From Parietaria judaica (lineage: Eukaryota; Streptophyta; Magnoliopsida; Rosales; Urticaceae), in contig OX940863.1 in the NCBI GenBank assembly GCA_954871525.1, positions 22,270,001-22,334,000 on the forward strand: a stretch of DNA of 64,000 nt, in the 5' to 3' direction. Within the stretch, counting starts at the first letter, position 1, and each line of letters begins with the position of its first letter. Position numbers and translations under genes: made by a program. Shown here piece by piece: positions 1-11,972 of the stretch. The notes beneath the pieces were generated by a model that saw only the letters and a program-made list of their open reading frames with translations, made no database searches and was not told the origin of the DNA.

Positions 1-1186
1 CGAGTTTGGCTTGTTTATTAGTGTACTGTTAACATTTAACTCATTTAATTGGTCGTGGTATTATTAAGGAAAATTTTAAACTCGATTTTAGATTAAGAAA
101 AACTCATAATTTACAACTTTTTAATCACTTAAAAGCTTCTTAAAAAAATTGTTGACGTGTTTTCTCACTTCAACGGTCAAAGTAACTTATGGATGTATGA
201 TATTAACTTTGCTTAGGTGGTATCCTATCTTTCGCGTTGTTGACTACGTTCTCTGATAGTTTATTGATACAAAAAACATAAACGGACAGCTACATGCAGC
301 TGTCTTGTTCGGAGAAAAGATAATGAAGTAGAAAGAATACAAAGGAAAAGCTCTCAAATCAATATAAAGCCGAACAGAAAGCTCTCAATATTCTCTCTCG
401 ATGAATGCGTCCCCGTTTCCTCGTCTTGAGTTGGTATTTATAACTTTCAATTCTTCCCGTTGGACTTCTTGACAATTTGGGGTCATCTCTCTGAGTTGAC
501 CGGGTCGACTAATTATCCATCTAACACGTGCTCCACGATTGCGTACTATACGCCGAGCTGGATTCTTGACTGAATAGAGCCGTTGTGGATTTGACTTCGT
601 GCTCGTAGTCTTTCGCCCATTTTGAATTGATGAAAAGCCGGACAAGACTTGTGACAATTCTGTTGTTTCTCTTCTTTGATGATGACGGATAGTTTTTGGG
701 CTTTTAGCCGGGTAGCTTCTATTCATGGGCTTTACGGTTGTCAGTTGCCTTAGTGGACTTTTGGGCTTCGTAAATTCGCCTATTTGAATATTATTTAATA
801 TTCTTGTGAGTCTTTAGGTTATTTTGCTAATTAATTCATAACTTGTACAACATATCATTTCTAATAAAAATGACGAATTTGTACATCAAGAAAAATCACT
901 TCAAAACAGACACTAAATGCACACAATTATTCATTTCTTCTTTAATTATATCGGACACTCTTATCACGTAATCGTATTTATGGCATGTCACGTTCTCCCA
1001 TTGCATAATTGTATTCGATACGATTAGATCACAATCTAACAAAAATCACCTCAAACCCGACAAAACCGTGATATAAATATACCGTGTCTCGTATCCGTTC
1101 CGCTACACTAAACGAGTTACTATGAATAAGAGGTATCGTAATCACCCACACACGTGACGTGAGCGAGCGAGCAAGTCTTGCTTGAC
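1..1186. other. AT-rich intergenic stretch, no gene recognised
   Basis: I see no convincing gene. A 113-codon frame on the minus strand (385-726) has no recognisable domain and a basic, low-information composition. On that strand a TATA-like TTATAAATA near 436-444 precedes a pyrimidine-rich stretch, so this could be the edge of an old LTR or a promoter remnant, but I could not find LTR ends or a target duplication. Confidence 0.4.
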
Positions 1187-1280
1187 GTCTTATTAAATAC
1201 AATAATTATAAGCCAAACAACGTGTCATAATTTGCATAACAAAGAGACACAAATACGAAGCAACTCGGCAAAGTACCAAC
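1187..1280 (+). repeat. 94-bp tandem duplication, intact copy (Helitron empty site)
   Basis: This 94-bp segment occurs twice in direct tandem. The second copy is split by the Helitron: its first 16 bp are 1281-1296 and its remaining 78 bp are 6922-6999. The intact copy shows the uninterrupted junction at 1202/1203 where A is followed directly by T. The two copies differ by one visible base (caactcgg here, cacctcgg in the split copy). Confidence 0.9.
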
Positions 1281-1296
1281 GTCTTATTAAATACAA

Positions 1297-4200
1297 TCTA
1301 TATATATAAAAGGGCAATAATTTCGGGAATCGTGTCGACCAAAAACCATCAATTTTAACCCCATTCTTTTTTCTCATTTTTTCATATTATTTTTTTCTCA
1401 AAAAAATAAAACACCTGTTCGTAAGAGCTTCAACGACTATATAAAATAAATAAACAACACACTCAGATAGCGTTGTTTGGGTACTAATTTTTCCAACAAG
1501 AGTTGCAACATATCACTCAAAGATCACCTTTAATAAACTATAACTGAAACACCTCTCCCGATTCTCTTTGCCTCACCCTACTACAGTACATATGATCCTT
1601 CTCCGGCGTTTCATCTTTCTGATGATTGTCCATGGCTCCATCTCTCTAACGCTGCATCGCTTGGTCCCACCGAGTCCGTCAAGTGTCGTCTCGCCACAAA
1701 GCCTTCAAGCCCAAATCTGCCAGGACTCTCTTCACCTCCCTCTCAGACTCGGGTCTCTGTTATCAAACCGTGCATGACGCCTCCTCTACCACAGTGAGGT
1801 GAGCGATGCTGCGAGACCATTCTTCGGTAATTTTTTAAATTAATTTTCTCAAAACTCTTCTGATTTCATTAAAGATCTGCCATAGCAATTTGAAAAAAAA
1901 AAAAAAAAAAAACTTTTTGTAGGCTATGTTTGTGTTACAGGATGGCTTTCCTTTTTCTTCACCTGGGTTTGTATATATCTGCAAAACCCATGTAAATTGA
2001 TGATGATGTTGAGAATGGTATGTACTTTATTGATGCTTTTTAAATAATAATAAAATGATCCATGATTAAACTCAAGCGGCAAATTAAGTTACTTCCGGAT
2101 CTTATTCTTGCAATCTTCAATGGATATCTGATGTTTCTTCTACGTGATTACAATCATAATTTTCATTTTGTTACTTTCTGTGTAAAATGTCATGTTCTTT
2201 TATTTTTATATATATATATATATATTCTTTATGTTAACTGAGGGTACCAAATCCGGTGGCTTCAGCAAAAGCTCACTGATTACATCCACAATTGTTTCTA
2301 CAACAGAAAAGGTTCGATTTACAATAACCTCTGGCTAACGCAATGCAACGTTCATATATTTTTATCACATTATTTTGATATGGGTTATGAAATGTACAAC
2401 TTCAGATAATAATTATGCTGATGAGAATCTTCGGAAATGCAACGGTTAGTGTTCCTGATTTCATCTTCCTACCGATTCTCTCTTTCGCAATTCTCATTAC
2501 TCGGCCATGTGACTCGGTAGTTTCTTCGGTTTCCGGTGACATGGTCGACTTCAACAAGTGTTCTTCGAGAGACACTAGACATTGACTCTGCTCGGAGTTG
2601 CGACTACTCTCCATTGCAATTCATATTTTCCTTTGCGACTACTCTCTTCTCTCTGTAAAACTTCTAGCAACTTCTCCGATATAAATTACTAATTATCGTA
2701 ATTGTTATCAAATTTGATTCATGCACGAATTAGGGGATTGTTGCAGTTTCAAATTTCAGTCTGAGTGTGCTTTCAAGTTTCATCTGAACCAGTCTCAGTG
2801 TTCAGCCACGGCTTCCTTCCATTTTGTAGGTGTGATACAACGTTTTATTTTAAAACTAACAAAAAGTATATATCTTCTCTATTCTTTGGTTTGGGTTCTT
2901 ATTTTTTACTTTATCAGTTTTCATATTGTTTTTGGCGAATTTTTAGAATTGGTCATCGTATAGAATGGTATGGCATAAGGGCAGAAAACACATGCTTTTA
3001 ATTCATGGGTTTAAAAGTATAACTATTACAAGAAGTTGCTTGATTTTCAGTATACAAAAACATAAATGCTATTCTTATTCTTTTCTTACTGTTTCATCCG
3101 TGTTTCCTCCTCTTAGCTCTCCATACGCTTGGATTCAAATCTATGCCATGTTATTTGTGGTCCATTGTAAGTGGTTTCCGTTGGCGTAGCTTTGTCTGTT
3201 CTCCATTTCAGGTTTTTGAGTTGCATTGCTTGATTTTAGTTTATGTTCATCGCACTAATCTGTGTTTAGATTTACGGTTTGATTTTTGAGTTTTAATTAT
3301 TGTCTCTAATAAAGATCGAGTGACTCATCATGCAAGTTATTTTGGAACTGGTCAAGTTCTCGGTTGTCAAAGATTGTTCTTCTCTTTTGTGCGGATGTAG
3401 TCAAACTCCTACGACTTTTCGAATTGTGAACCATCATCTCCGTCGACAAAATCAGGTGAGTTTCACTTTCAATTTAAGATATGTTCACTCTGTTTTTCAA
3501 TTATTTTTTACATTTTAAAATGTTCATTTTTGATTTGTCATTTTTTGGGTAGATGTGAGCAGGCTCGACTTAAGTGACTTATGCTTCAGTAGAATCCGAT
3601 GTCAGTTTTCAGTCGAATGGTGTGTTTTCAAATAATTATTATGGTTATGTTTCATCTGTAAAAAAAAATGAATTAGGTTGAAATAAATTTGAAAGCTTTA
3701 TTCAATATATCGAGTATTTTCTTCTTTTATTTATATTTTAACCATTTTGGTTAGGTTGATTTTTATGTAGATTTGTTATTTATCATACACACTAGAACTC
3801 CTTAGACCGGAGTACAACGCCGACTCTTACCAACCTATGTGGCGACCTCCTCGCATGTTTATGAGGTATTTTCTTAAAGAATGCTATAATATTTCGCTTT
3901 TGGTTTGTTTTTAATATTCAGGTCATATTTAGAGTCTTTAGTTTTGCGTTTAATCTTTTTTTTTTTATAAAAAAAATCATGTCACATTTTACAAAAAAAT
4001 GTTGTTTGGTGGGCTCTTTAATTCTTATTATTAATCTAAGCCTTAAAGTACTTATAAATTTAATGAGATTGTTTACTACTTCTGTTTTTTTTTATCTAAC
4101 CACGAATGATTCTGCTAATAAAGGAATCCTACTATAGTTTACATAAAAAAATTGTTTCATAAGATGATGCAATTTCATATATATAGGAGACTTTACTGAT

Positions 4201-6921
4201 ACAAATAAAAGGAATTCGACGTCCTATCCAACAATCGTCGACCCTCTCTCCCTCCGCATCCTTCGGTGGAGCTTGGCTGGTTGGTTTTTGGTTCTTTAAC
4301 CTTTCCCTTGCACATTTTATGTATTCTCCTCCTTGATTTTATTTTTCTCCCACCTGTCCTTTCTCTCATGTATAACTATTTTGTCCAATTCAAAACTGAA
4401 ATTTAACTGTCACGAACGGCGAAACCACCAACAACTCCGCTCTGTTGCACCTTTATGCGACTTCCGGCTTCATCCTCATCTTCCACTTGTGATCCTCTGT
4501 GTAGACTCGACTCTGGCTTCTGCACTCTTTATCTCGAGTCTCAGATTTCATTTCCATTTTCTTGATACTGATCATTATTGTCAAGGGTATAACTTTTGAA
4601 ATTTTGAAAAGGTTTTTTCTTTTTTCTTTTCAAAACAGTTTATTTGGATTGGATTGATTAACATAGATTTAATTTTCGCTTTGTTTTATTTTGGATCCAT
4701 TTAAATGCTCCTCTGATAAGAATAATGCAGCTGATCATTGTTTTCTTATTTTGCAGATTAATTAGCTATTATCGTGTTCTGCTTAGCAATTTTTAAGGTT
4801 GTTTGTGTTCCTTGTAAGTTTTACTTGGACTACGTATCTTTTTAGCAATTTGTTTTTAAACAGTATACTTTACCTGGACTATGCTTGCATTGTTAACTCT
4901 CAAATATTTATTAAATTTAGAGATTAAATACATAAATTTTAAATATTGTATTTCTCCAGATTTGAAATTGCTGACACTTATTCTTATAAGGATACATCTT
5001 TATTGGTTTTATTGGAATGATTAATTCATGAAATGTTAATCACTTTCATGCATTTTGATACTTAAAATGTAAGAATCCATTTTAGCAAATTAATCTTTAG
5101 CAGCCACCAATTTGATATTTAAATTTGTTTTGCAGTGTTAATGTACTAAAAATCACCTTTTGCTTGCTTTTAAAATCGAGTCAATTTTTCATATTTTAAG
5201 TTTCAAAATATTGGGCACTAAGTGAGTTACTGTAGTGACCTTTTAATACTAGCTCATATTTATCATTTTTTTCTTTATCTGGAGCTTTGAAAGAGATAAA
5301 AAGAAAAAAAATGATATTGTTAAATTATTTTGACTATAAGACACTTCATTTAGTTACATCTTTTAGATATTCACAAATTTCTAATACCCAACTATCTGGA
5401 AGCATTACGAAATTTTAACAAATGTTCACAACAACTCGCTCACGTTTATTCTGACTCAATTGCAATCCGTAGCGGGAACTGAAGTGTGCTTTGTTCATAT
5501 CACACCATTTTGCACTCCATCTTACAACTTCTGGAAGTGCATTCAAGTTAATCAAGGATGATTTCATAGGAATTTCCTCTTAGCCTCCCAAATACACTGA
5601 CAGTGAATGTCTCTAACGATGCCAACAAGAATACTATAGCAAAATACTCGCCTAAACTCCGAGGTAATTTATGATCTGAATATACGTGGTTTTTATGGTT
5701 TGTTTTTTTGTGTTTCCTAATCTTTTATGTACTTCAAAATAATTTTTAACTAAGACTATGATTTAGGTACAAAATTAACAGAAAACTGAACCGGAGTTTA
5801 TGCATGGAAAAAAAAATTTAAACTTCTAATTGGTTATCTATTCTTTGTTTACAAGTTAGTAAATTCAAATATTTTCTTTTACTATTGTTTATCGGCAAGC
5901 AAACACTACATAAATGATTAACGTTTACATATTTCATTTACAGCAAATATGGAACAAAATGAGTATAACTAATGTCATTTCTTTTTCTATGTTAAAGTTC
6001 TTGATTGTTCAGCCTGTGCGGCTCTGCTCTGCTATTTAAAGATGCAGTGCGGAGTGGTAATAAGGCGATTTTACGTAGACCATCTCCTTACATTCGCCGA
6101 TTTACGATTAGTTTCTTTTTAGCAGTAAGTTTAATATTTCATAATTCAAAAAAGATAAGGCATGGTATGTAATGTGTAAAATTACTGTTGTATGATGTTA
6201 AAAACATATTTCTTTAGTGAATTTGACGTTGTAAATTGTTAAAAATCTATCTGTTTGATAAATTAACTCAATGAAATTAATGTTTTGATTTTTCAATTTA
6301 AAATATCGATTCGATTGCTGCTTTTCAAAAGTAGTTTGAAGAATGTTTTCCTAAGATACTGCTTCTCCGTCCACCTACCGTTGGGTTGCTTTTGCGGTAA
6401 TTAGAAAAACATATTAGCAATGTGTCGTTTAATTAAAAAAACATATTGACATGTCGTTTTAATTTCAATTAAAAAAACATATATACTTTTGCAATAAAAT
6501 AAGACAATAGTGGTGAAAAACTCAATGCTTTACAAAACAGATGAAAAAGATCCAATTTATTAAAAGTTGGTGAAAGTTTCAAATGTCATCATATAAAACT
6601 TAAAAATATATTCGCTATGTACTCAAAAGATCCTAATTTTTTTCACAGTTAACGTTAAAATATAATCATTTTAACTTCACAGTTAAATTACAATAAAAAA
6701 TTGACAAGTATACTAAATATTTTTAATTTGGTACTAAAAAAAATATATTTGGTATCAAGCTTTTTCAAATATATATGATCTTATTAAATTAAAAACATAA
6801 ATAACATTACGCAACAACATATGTATTTTTTAAACAAACTTAATATATCTTATGATATCGCATAATTAATTTAGTTAATATTTTCAACGTCACCGCGCGA
6901 AGCGCGGTGCCGGTCCACTAG
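1297..6921 (+). mobile_element. non-autonomous Helitron, about 5.6 kb
   Basis: The element begins with the Helitron 5' signature TC (TCTATATATATAAAAGG) directly after a host A at 1296. It ends with CTAG directly before a host T at 6922, preceded by a perfect hairpin at 6891-6909. Helitrons insert between A and T without target duplication and carry exactly these termini. The ends are confirmed internally: removing the element restores the junction seen in the neighbouring tandem copy (1187-1280). No reading frame longer than about 90 codons lies inside and I see no Rep/helicase motif, so it depends on another element for movement. GC-richer islands around 1555-1790, 2440-2600 and 4430-4530 could be captured gene pieces, but I cannot identify a parent gene. 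Confidence 0.9.
6891..6909 (+). terminator. Helitron 3' terminal hairpin
   Basis: The stem CACCGCGC pairs perfectly with GCGCGGTG around a GAA loop, 8 bases before the CTAG end. In Helitrons this hairpin marks the end of rolling-circle transfer; this role is known for the family, not shown here. It is strikingly GC-rich in an AT-rich element. Confidence 0.9.
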
Positions 6922-6999
6922 TAATTATAAGCCAAACAACGTGTCATAATTTGCATAACAAAGAGACACAAATACGAAGCACCTCGGCAAAGTACCAAC

Positions 7000-7650
7000 A
7001 CTTGTTCCTATGCCCTACAAGTTTTGTATGTGTGGCGTGTAGTACAAGGCAGGTCCTTTTCTTGGAAAATAAAATCTAGTACACCATGCATGTATAGCAA
7101 ATTCCGCAGCTAATTCCACGTACTTTCTTCAACAAAAATAAAAAACGTGTTTCTTATTATGTCACGCTTAATTGTGTGGTAAACAAATCATACTAATACA
7201 AAGTTTGCGTGTTGTTTTTGAATGTTGGAACCTCGAAGACTCTTCAAACAATATAGTGGGCGTTTTTGTTTCTTCTTTCTATTTTGGTGTCAACTGTAAA
7301 TATATAAGGATAATTGCTGTAAAAATATTTAATTTTCTAAAGTAATCTAGTATGTTTTTAATTGCACTGTTAAATATCTAAATTCATGAAGAAGAAAATT
7401 TTGATTAATTATTTTATAACTTTTTTAACGTTAGACTATTTTTACGTATATATGTTTCAAACTGAAATATTCAATATAAAAATAAAAATAAAAAAACTCA
7501 AAACATTGTTAATTGAAATTATACACGCTTAAAAAAAATTAACATAAAACAATATATGAGACAAGATGAATCAAAAAATAAATTTCACGATTTTTCATTT
7601 AATAAGCGTAACTGAAAATTGAAAACGTGATGCACTATTTATAAAAGATA

Positions 7651-7716
<66 letters not shown>

Positions 7717-8015
7717 ATCATACGATCTATATATATTTATAAATAATCTTACCCTTTGGGAAAATGCCAAATATTTTGCATGTGCGTTGTGCTACATCTT
7801 CTTGATGCAAATTTTGGCCCCCTTTTTTTTGCTAGTGGGACATTTTATAAGGCGGCCAATTAATCTTCATAATATTTAATCTTCAACACATATAATATGC
7901 CACTTGACATAATTTTAACACTGCGCCTGCCCACTGAGAAAATATTTTAAGGGATAAGATCGAGGGAATTTTTTTTTGTGGAAACACATCACAGATTTAA
8001 TCGTATTCATTTTTT
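7000..8015. other. AT-rich intergenic stretch with a TG/TA microsatellite
   Basis: There is no gene evidence. A (TG)n-(TA)n microsatellite spans about 7651-7713 and creates a meaningless repetitive reading frame. The rest is AT-rich spacer. Confidence 0.6.
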
Positions 8016-8582
8016 TAAGGGTAGCAATTCAGGTTTCGTTTCGTGATTGTGGTGGGTTTTAATCATTTTCACTTATTTTATGTTGATTCAAACGTACCCC
8101 ATTTATTAATCGTGTTAGAAGATGAGACCTAAATCTGCCTTATTGAAATACCGTATTTATCGTGTCTACCCGTTTAACTTATTTAATAGATTCACATATT
8201 TTTTTTTATATTCTAGATTACTTCAATTTACACTTATTTAACTTAATTTATTTAATTAGATTATATAAAATTTCAAAGTTTACTAACAATTTCTTATCTT
8301 TATCAGTTGTCCAACATAATTAATAAAATAAAAAGTATAAATGACATATTTAATAAGTATTAAAACATTTTATAATATAAATGAAATGTAATTTTGCTTC
8401 TTAATCGTGTCTAATTAGGTCTCATCGTATTATCGTGTTCGTGCCGTATTTATCTGTTATTTAATTATGTTAATCGTGTTCAATATAATTGGACCCAAAT
8501 CCTTTATAATAGATTCAAATCCGTTTAAATCGTGCCGTAACTATTTTGTGTTTCGTGTGCGGTCCCAAATTGCCACCGTCGA
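8016..8582. mobile_element. possible short hAT-like non-autonomous element
   Basis: The left end reads TAAGGGTAGCAATTCAGG. The right end, read on the minus strand, gives a similar ACGGTGGCAATTTGGG. Interior DNA near both ends is rich in CGTGTTTCGTG-type words, as in many plant hAT-derived short elements. No ORF is present. I found no 8-bp target duplication, so the limits are approximate. Confidence 0.4.
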
Positions 8583-9574
8583 AGAACAAGTAAATATCTT
8601 GAAGATAATGAGAAATCTCAACGATACTTATCACAGTTTTTTTCGTTCTTTATCTAGTATTTTGTCGCTTATTGCGTTTGATAATTATGTAATTATTACC
8701 AAATATTGTTTATGATATTATTAGACTAGGCCATTACTATATTTGTTTGTTCTTGTGAGAAGATAATAATATATATTCAACCATACAAAACAAGTACTTA
8801 TAAATATGTTTTGGTAACGATGGAAATCGAATATATATATATAATTTTAGCGGTGATGTCAAAAAATTTAAATTAACAAAAAAAAAATTATATAAAATAT
8901 GACACATACTAACAATAGCATATATTATGTTATAATTTTATTTATAAATTTTATATAACGAAAATAATTAATAATAATCTTATTATCATATTAATTTATA
9001 TAATATACACGAATAAATATTATTAGCCAACGCGTAATTGCCAAGGTTTTAAAGGGTACATATGTGCTCTATAATATACATGTATCGCTGATTATAAAAA
9101 AAAAAAAATGAACCCCTTAATTAGCTAAATACAATGCATGTTTAGGCTCTATCTTTCCACCTAATTCGTTAATTAATAAAACTTAAATATTTTCACACGA
9201 ACGTAATTTGACAATGATTGAGACTTTGGTGGCATATTCTTTATTTAGATGCGTTAAACTTGTTTAAATTAAAGCATCCAAACCTACAAAATATCGCCTG
9301 TAATAAATAATATTAATATTAATATCACCTTTACTATAATAATTTACAAATTGCGCAAGTGGGTGTCGAGCTTTTACTATTCGTGCAACTTGGAAATACT
9401 GAAATTATAAGCTGTAATAACGCGCAAATATTTTGTTAAATTGACCATAAATTTGCCTTTCTTGCTGAAATAATAAATAAACTTGAATTTTTTTTCTTTC
9501 AGAAATATCTTCGAATTTTTATTTAAAAAAACTTCTGATTATAAGTGATTTATATTCAATAAAATTAAAATATT
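8583..9574. other. AT-rich intergenic stretch
   Basis: I see nothing gene-like. The DNA is very AT-rich with short homopolymers and no long open frame. Confidence 0.6.
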
Positions 9575-9579
9575 GTAAT

Positions 9580-10264
9580 TGTTGAGGTACGATTCTGTCT
9601 ACGACGATTTACATTGGTACGACGAAATCTATCCTGTCATTCATCGTTTTGGGCTACAATTGCAAAAGCCCAACACCAGGATAAACCCAACTAGCCAAAT
9701 CAAAGAAGGTCAACAAGTTAAAAGAAGACACGTGGCGAGAATATGCGATGAAAGTCTTCACCAACGAGGAAGCATGCTTTGGCATGACTTTGTCGATGAA
9801 GCCTCATCGGCAAAGTGCATCGCCAAATAAAAGGGATAGCAGGCCAAGCCAGCAACAAGACACAATCTCGCGACGAGGCCAGGAAACAGACGACGAAGAT
9901 GGAGATGAGCATGGAGCAATCAACGCAGCACAAGCGACGCCCCAGGAGATTGACGACGACGATTACACCCACAATTAAAGCATTGCCATTATGGCTATTA
10001 TGAGGGCTAATTCGAATTTCAAAACCTCTATAAATAGAGGGCTAAAGTCCATGTACATGGTATCAGAAAACTTTCGCAATCATAGTATATACAAGATTTT
10101 GGCATTGAAGCCCATCATAAAAACCACATGACTCATCTCTAAAAACACATCTCATTCTACGTGATCTAATTTTAACGGAAAGACCCGAGCTCTAAGGTAA
10201 ACTAAAAATGGAATTACAACAATCGTAACTCCGTGACTGCGGGGGTGATTTTTTCACCTCAACA
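9580..10264 (+). mobile_element. solo LTR, 685 bp
   Basis: The segment starts TGTTGAGGT and ends ACCTCAACA, a perfect 9-bp terminal inverted repeat of the TG...CA type expected of LTRs. It is flanked by a perfect 5-bp direct repeat GTAAT (9575-9579 and 10265-10269), the usual LTR-retrotransposon target duplication. A TATA box (CTATAAATAG, near 10027-10036) lies in the second half, as in an LTR promoter. No internal retroviral-like region follows, so this is a solo LTR left by LTR-LTR recombination. The open frames within it are incidental. The superfamily is not certain; the GC-rich composition resembles Ty3/Gypsy LTRs. Confidence 0.9.
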
Positions 10265-10470
10265 GTAATAACAATTGGATTAGAAATAATATATGGTAGG
10301 TCTTGTCGATTAAAAAGAAGAAGAAAATTGTAGTATCAAACTCATTAATTTCTTACAAATAAGTTATTAAATTTATTTTTTTAGTAAAAATTATTAGTGT
10401 TATATTTTTCTTGCAAATACAGTTTTACAATATTGAATACCGTATATTTTTGTCATATTATATGTGCACA

Positions 10471-11363
10471 CAGTGGCGAAGCCACTTGAAGAGGAGTGGG
10501 GGCAACCGCCCCCACTTGTCGGTCCATATTCGTCGCCAAAAATTCGAGTTTGCCCCTCAAAATGCAAGCCGGGACTTATTTTTATTTAGGTTATTATGAT
10601 TTTATATTTCTCTGCTTAATTTTTTTAAGATTTTGAATCTGTGTTTTCTCGTTCTTCATGGTATTTTTTTGCATGTGTAGTCTTTTTCTTTAAGAATAAG
10701 CGACACCGAATTCTCAAACAAATGAAAATAAATTAAATTTACAAGCAAGAAGAAACATCTTCATTTTGAAGCCATGTTGTCAGTGTTGAAGCTGAGAACA
10801 AAAAATAGTGATTCATTGTTGTGCTCATTGTCCCGGTGACGACATCGTTAGCTAAATTTTTTGAGGCCATTTCTTTGGAGGGATTTTGTAGAGTTTTTGC
10901 TTATCATTTTCAAGTTTTCTTATCTGAATTTAGTTTGAGTTTTTGTGTTTTATTCATTTTTTAAACGTTATTTTTTTATTTTATTTTTATAGAGATGGCC
11001 AGTTGTTATTCCTCTTCTAGGCAAGTATTCACACAATTTTGATTAAAAGAAATCCTTCTTATAATATACTTTTATAGTTTTTATACTTGTTTATTAATTT
11101 TTAAGACTTGCCTATATTAAAAATAATTTTATGTGAATTATTTAAATGGCCTAAAATTTATTTTGATATTTGTATTGACTTAGAATATTGTAGTGCATGT
11201 TTTACATTTGTGATACATCAAATATTATTGTTAGAGGGTCTTAAAATTTATTTTTGCTTTGGCCTCTCATTTTAAGGCCGGCTTTAACATCGACAACCCT
11301 CCAAAAAGACGCTTTGACTTTATTTTTCACCCCCCTTTACGACAATTCCTTGCTTCGCCCATG
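10471..11363. mobile_element. non-autonomous hAT-type element, 893 bp
   Basis: The left end CAGTGGCGAAGCC is mirrored at the right by TGCTTCGCCCATG (imperfect inverted repeat, about 10 of 13). It is flanked by an 8-bp duplication with one mismatch, TGTGCACA (10463-10470) and TGCGCACA (11364-11371). CAGTGGCG ends plus 8-bp duplications are typical of plant hAT elements. There is no transposase frame, so it must have moved using a hAT transposase supplied elsewhere. A short GC-rich palindrome (GGGGGCAACCGCCCCC) sits near the left end. Confidence 0.8.
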
Positions 11364-11534
11364 TGCGCACATTACTATTTATGCTTACATTTCATAAGTG
11401 AGCTTCTTTCGACCATTCACCCGTGATCTGCTACCAATTTTATGGCCTATTCAACGGGAACTACTAAGGGTAGAAGACCATCGTCGGGAGGACGGCGGTG
11501 ACAACGATGTTCGCTAAGTTGTAAAGTTAAAAAA

Positions 11535-11929
11535 TGTTAATATGTGAAGCCTAATTTAATTGGGAAAGTCTTCATTAGCCTAGTGGTAATTTTGATATTT
11601 CTTCTATGTTGCTTTTAGATTTTCTTGATGGGAAAGTTTTCTTCTTGGACAAGCTTTGACCAAGGCTATGAATGAGAGCTTGGTGGGTTTCTTCCTCCAT
11701 TAGAGAGATAGTGAGAAACACTTGTAAACACAAGGGAAGAGTGGGTGAGCTCGAGGGTGTATTCGAACAACTCCGTTGGAGATTCTAGTGGATCATATTT
11801 GCAAGCGGCAAGTGGACGTACCTCCCGCATTGGGGGCGAACCACTATAATCTCCGGTGTCATTTTATTTCGCTTTCTTGCCATTATTTCATCTTCGGTTT
11901 GAAGGGGATTCGGTGTTTATTCCCTAACA
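11535..11929 (+). repeat. Copia 5' LTR
   Basis: It begins TGTTA and ends TAACA. It matches 15901-16295 along its full length with nine substitutions and no gaps that I can see. Confidence 0.95.
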
Positions 11930-11931
11930 AC

Positions 11932-11943
11932 TGGTATCAGAGC
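11932..11943 (+). other. Copia primer-binding site
   Basis: TGGTATCAGAGC, two bases after the LTR, is the standard plant Copia site complementary to the 3' end of initiator methionine tRNA, which primes minus-strand synthesis. Confidence 0.9.
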
Positions 11944-11972
11944 AACCGGGTTGTGTTGCGATCTAGAAGACG

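Noticed and set aside
385..726. 113-codon minus-strand frame
   Set aside because: No domain, no splice or promoter support, and basic low-information composition; not enough to call a gene.
1297..6921. Interpreting the 78-bp direct repeat around the insertion as a target duplication
   Set aside because: The intact 94-bp copy on the left and the A|T junction show a pre-existing tandem duplication split by a Helitron, which makes no target duplication.
7652..7879. Reading frame with a Tyr-Ile repeat
   Set aside because: It is a translation of the TA microsatellite.
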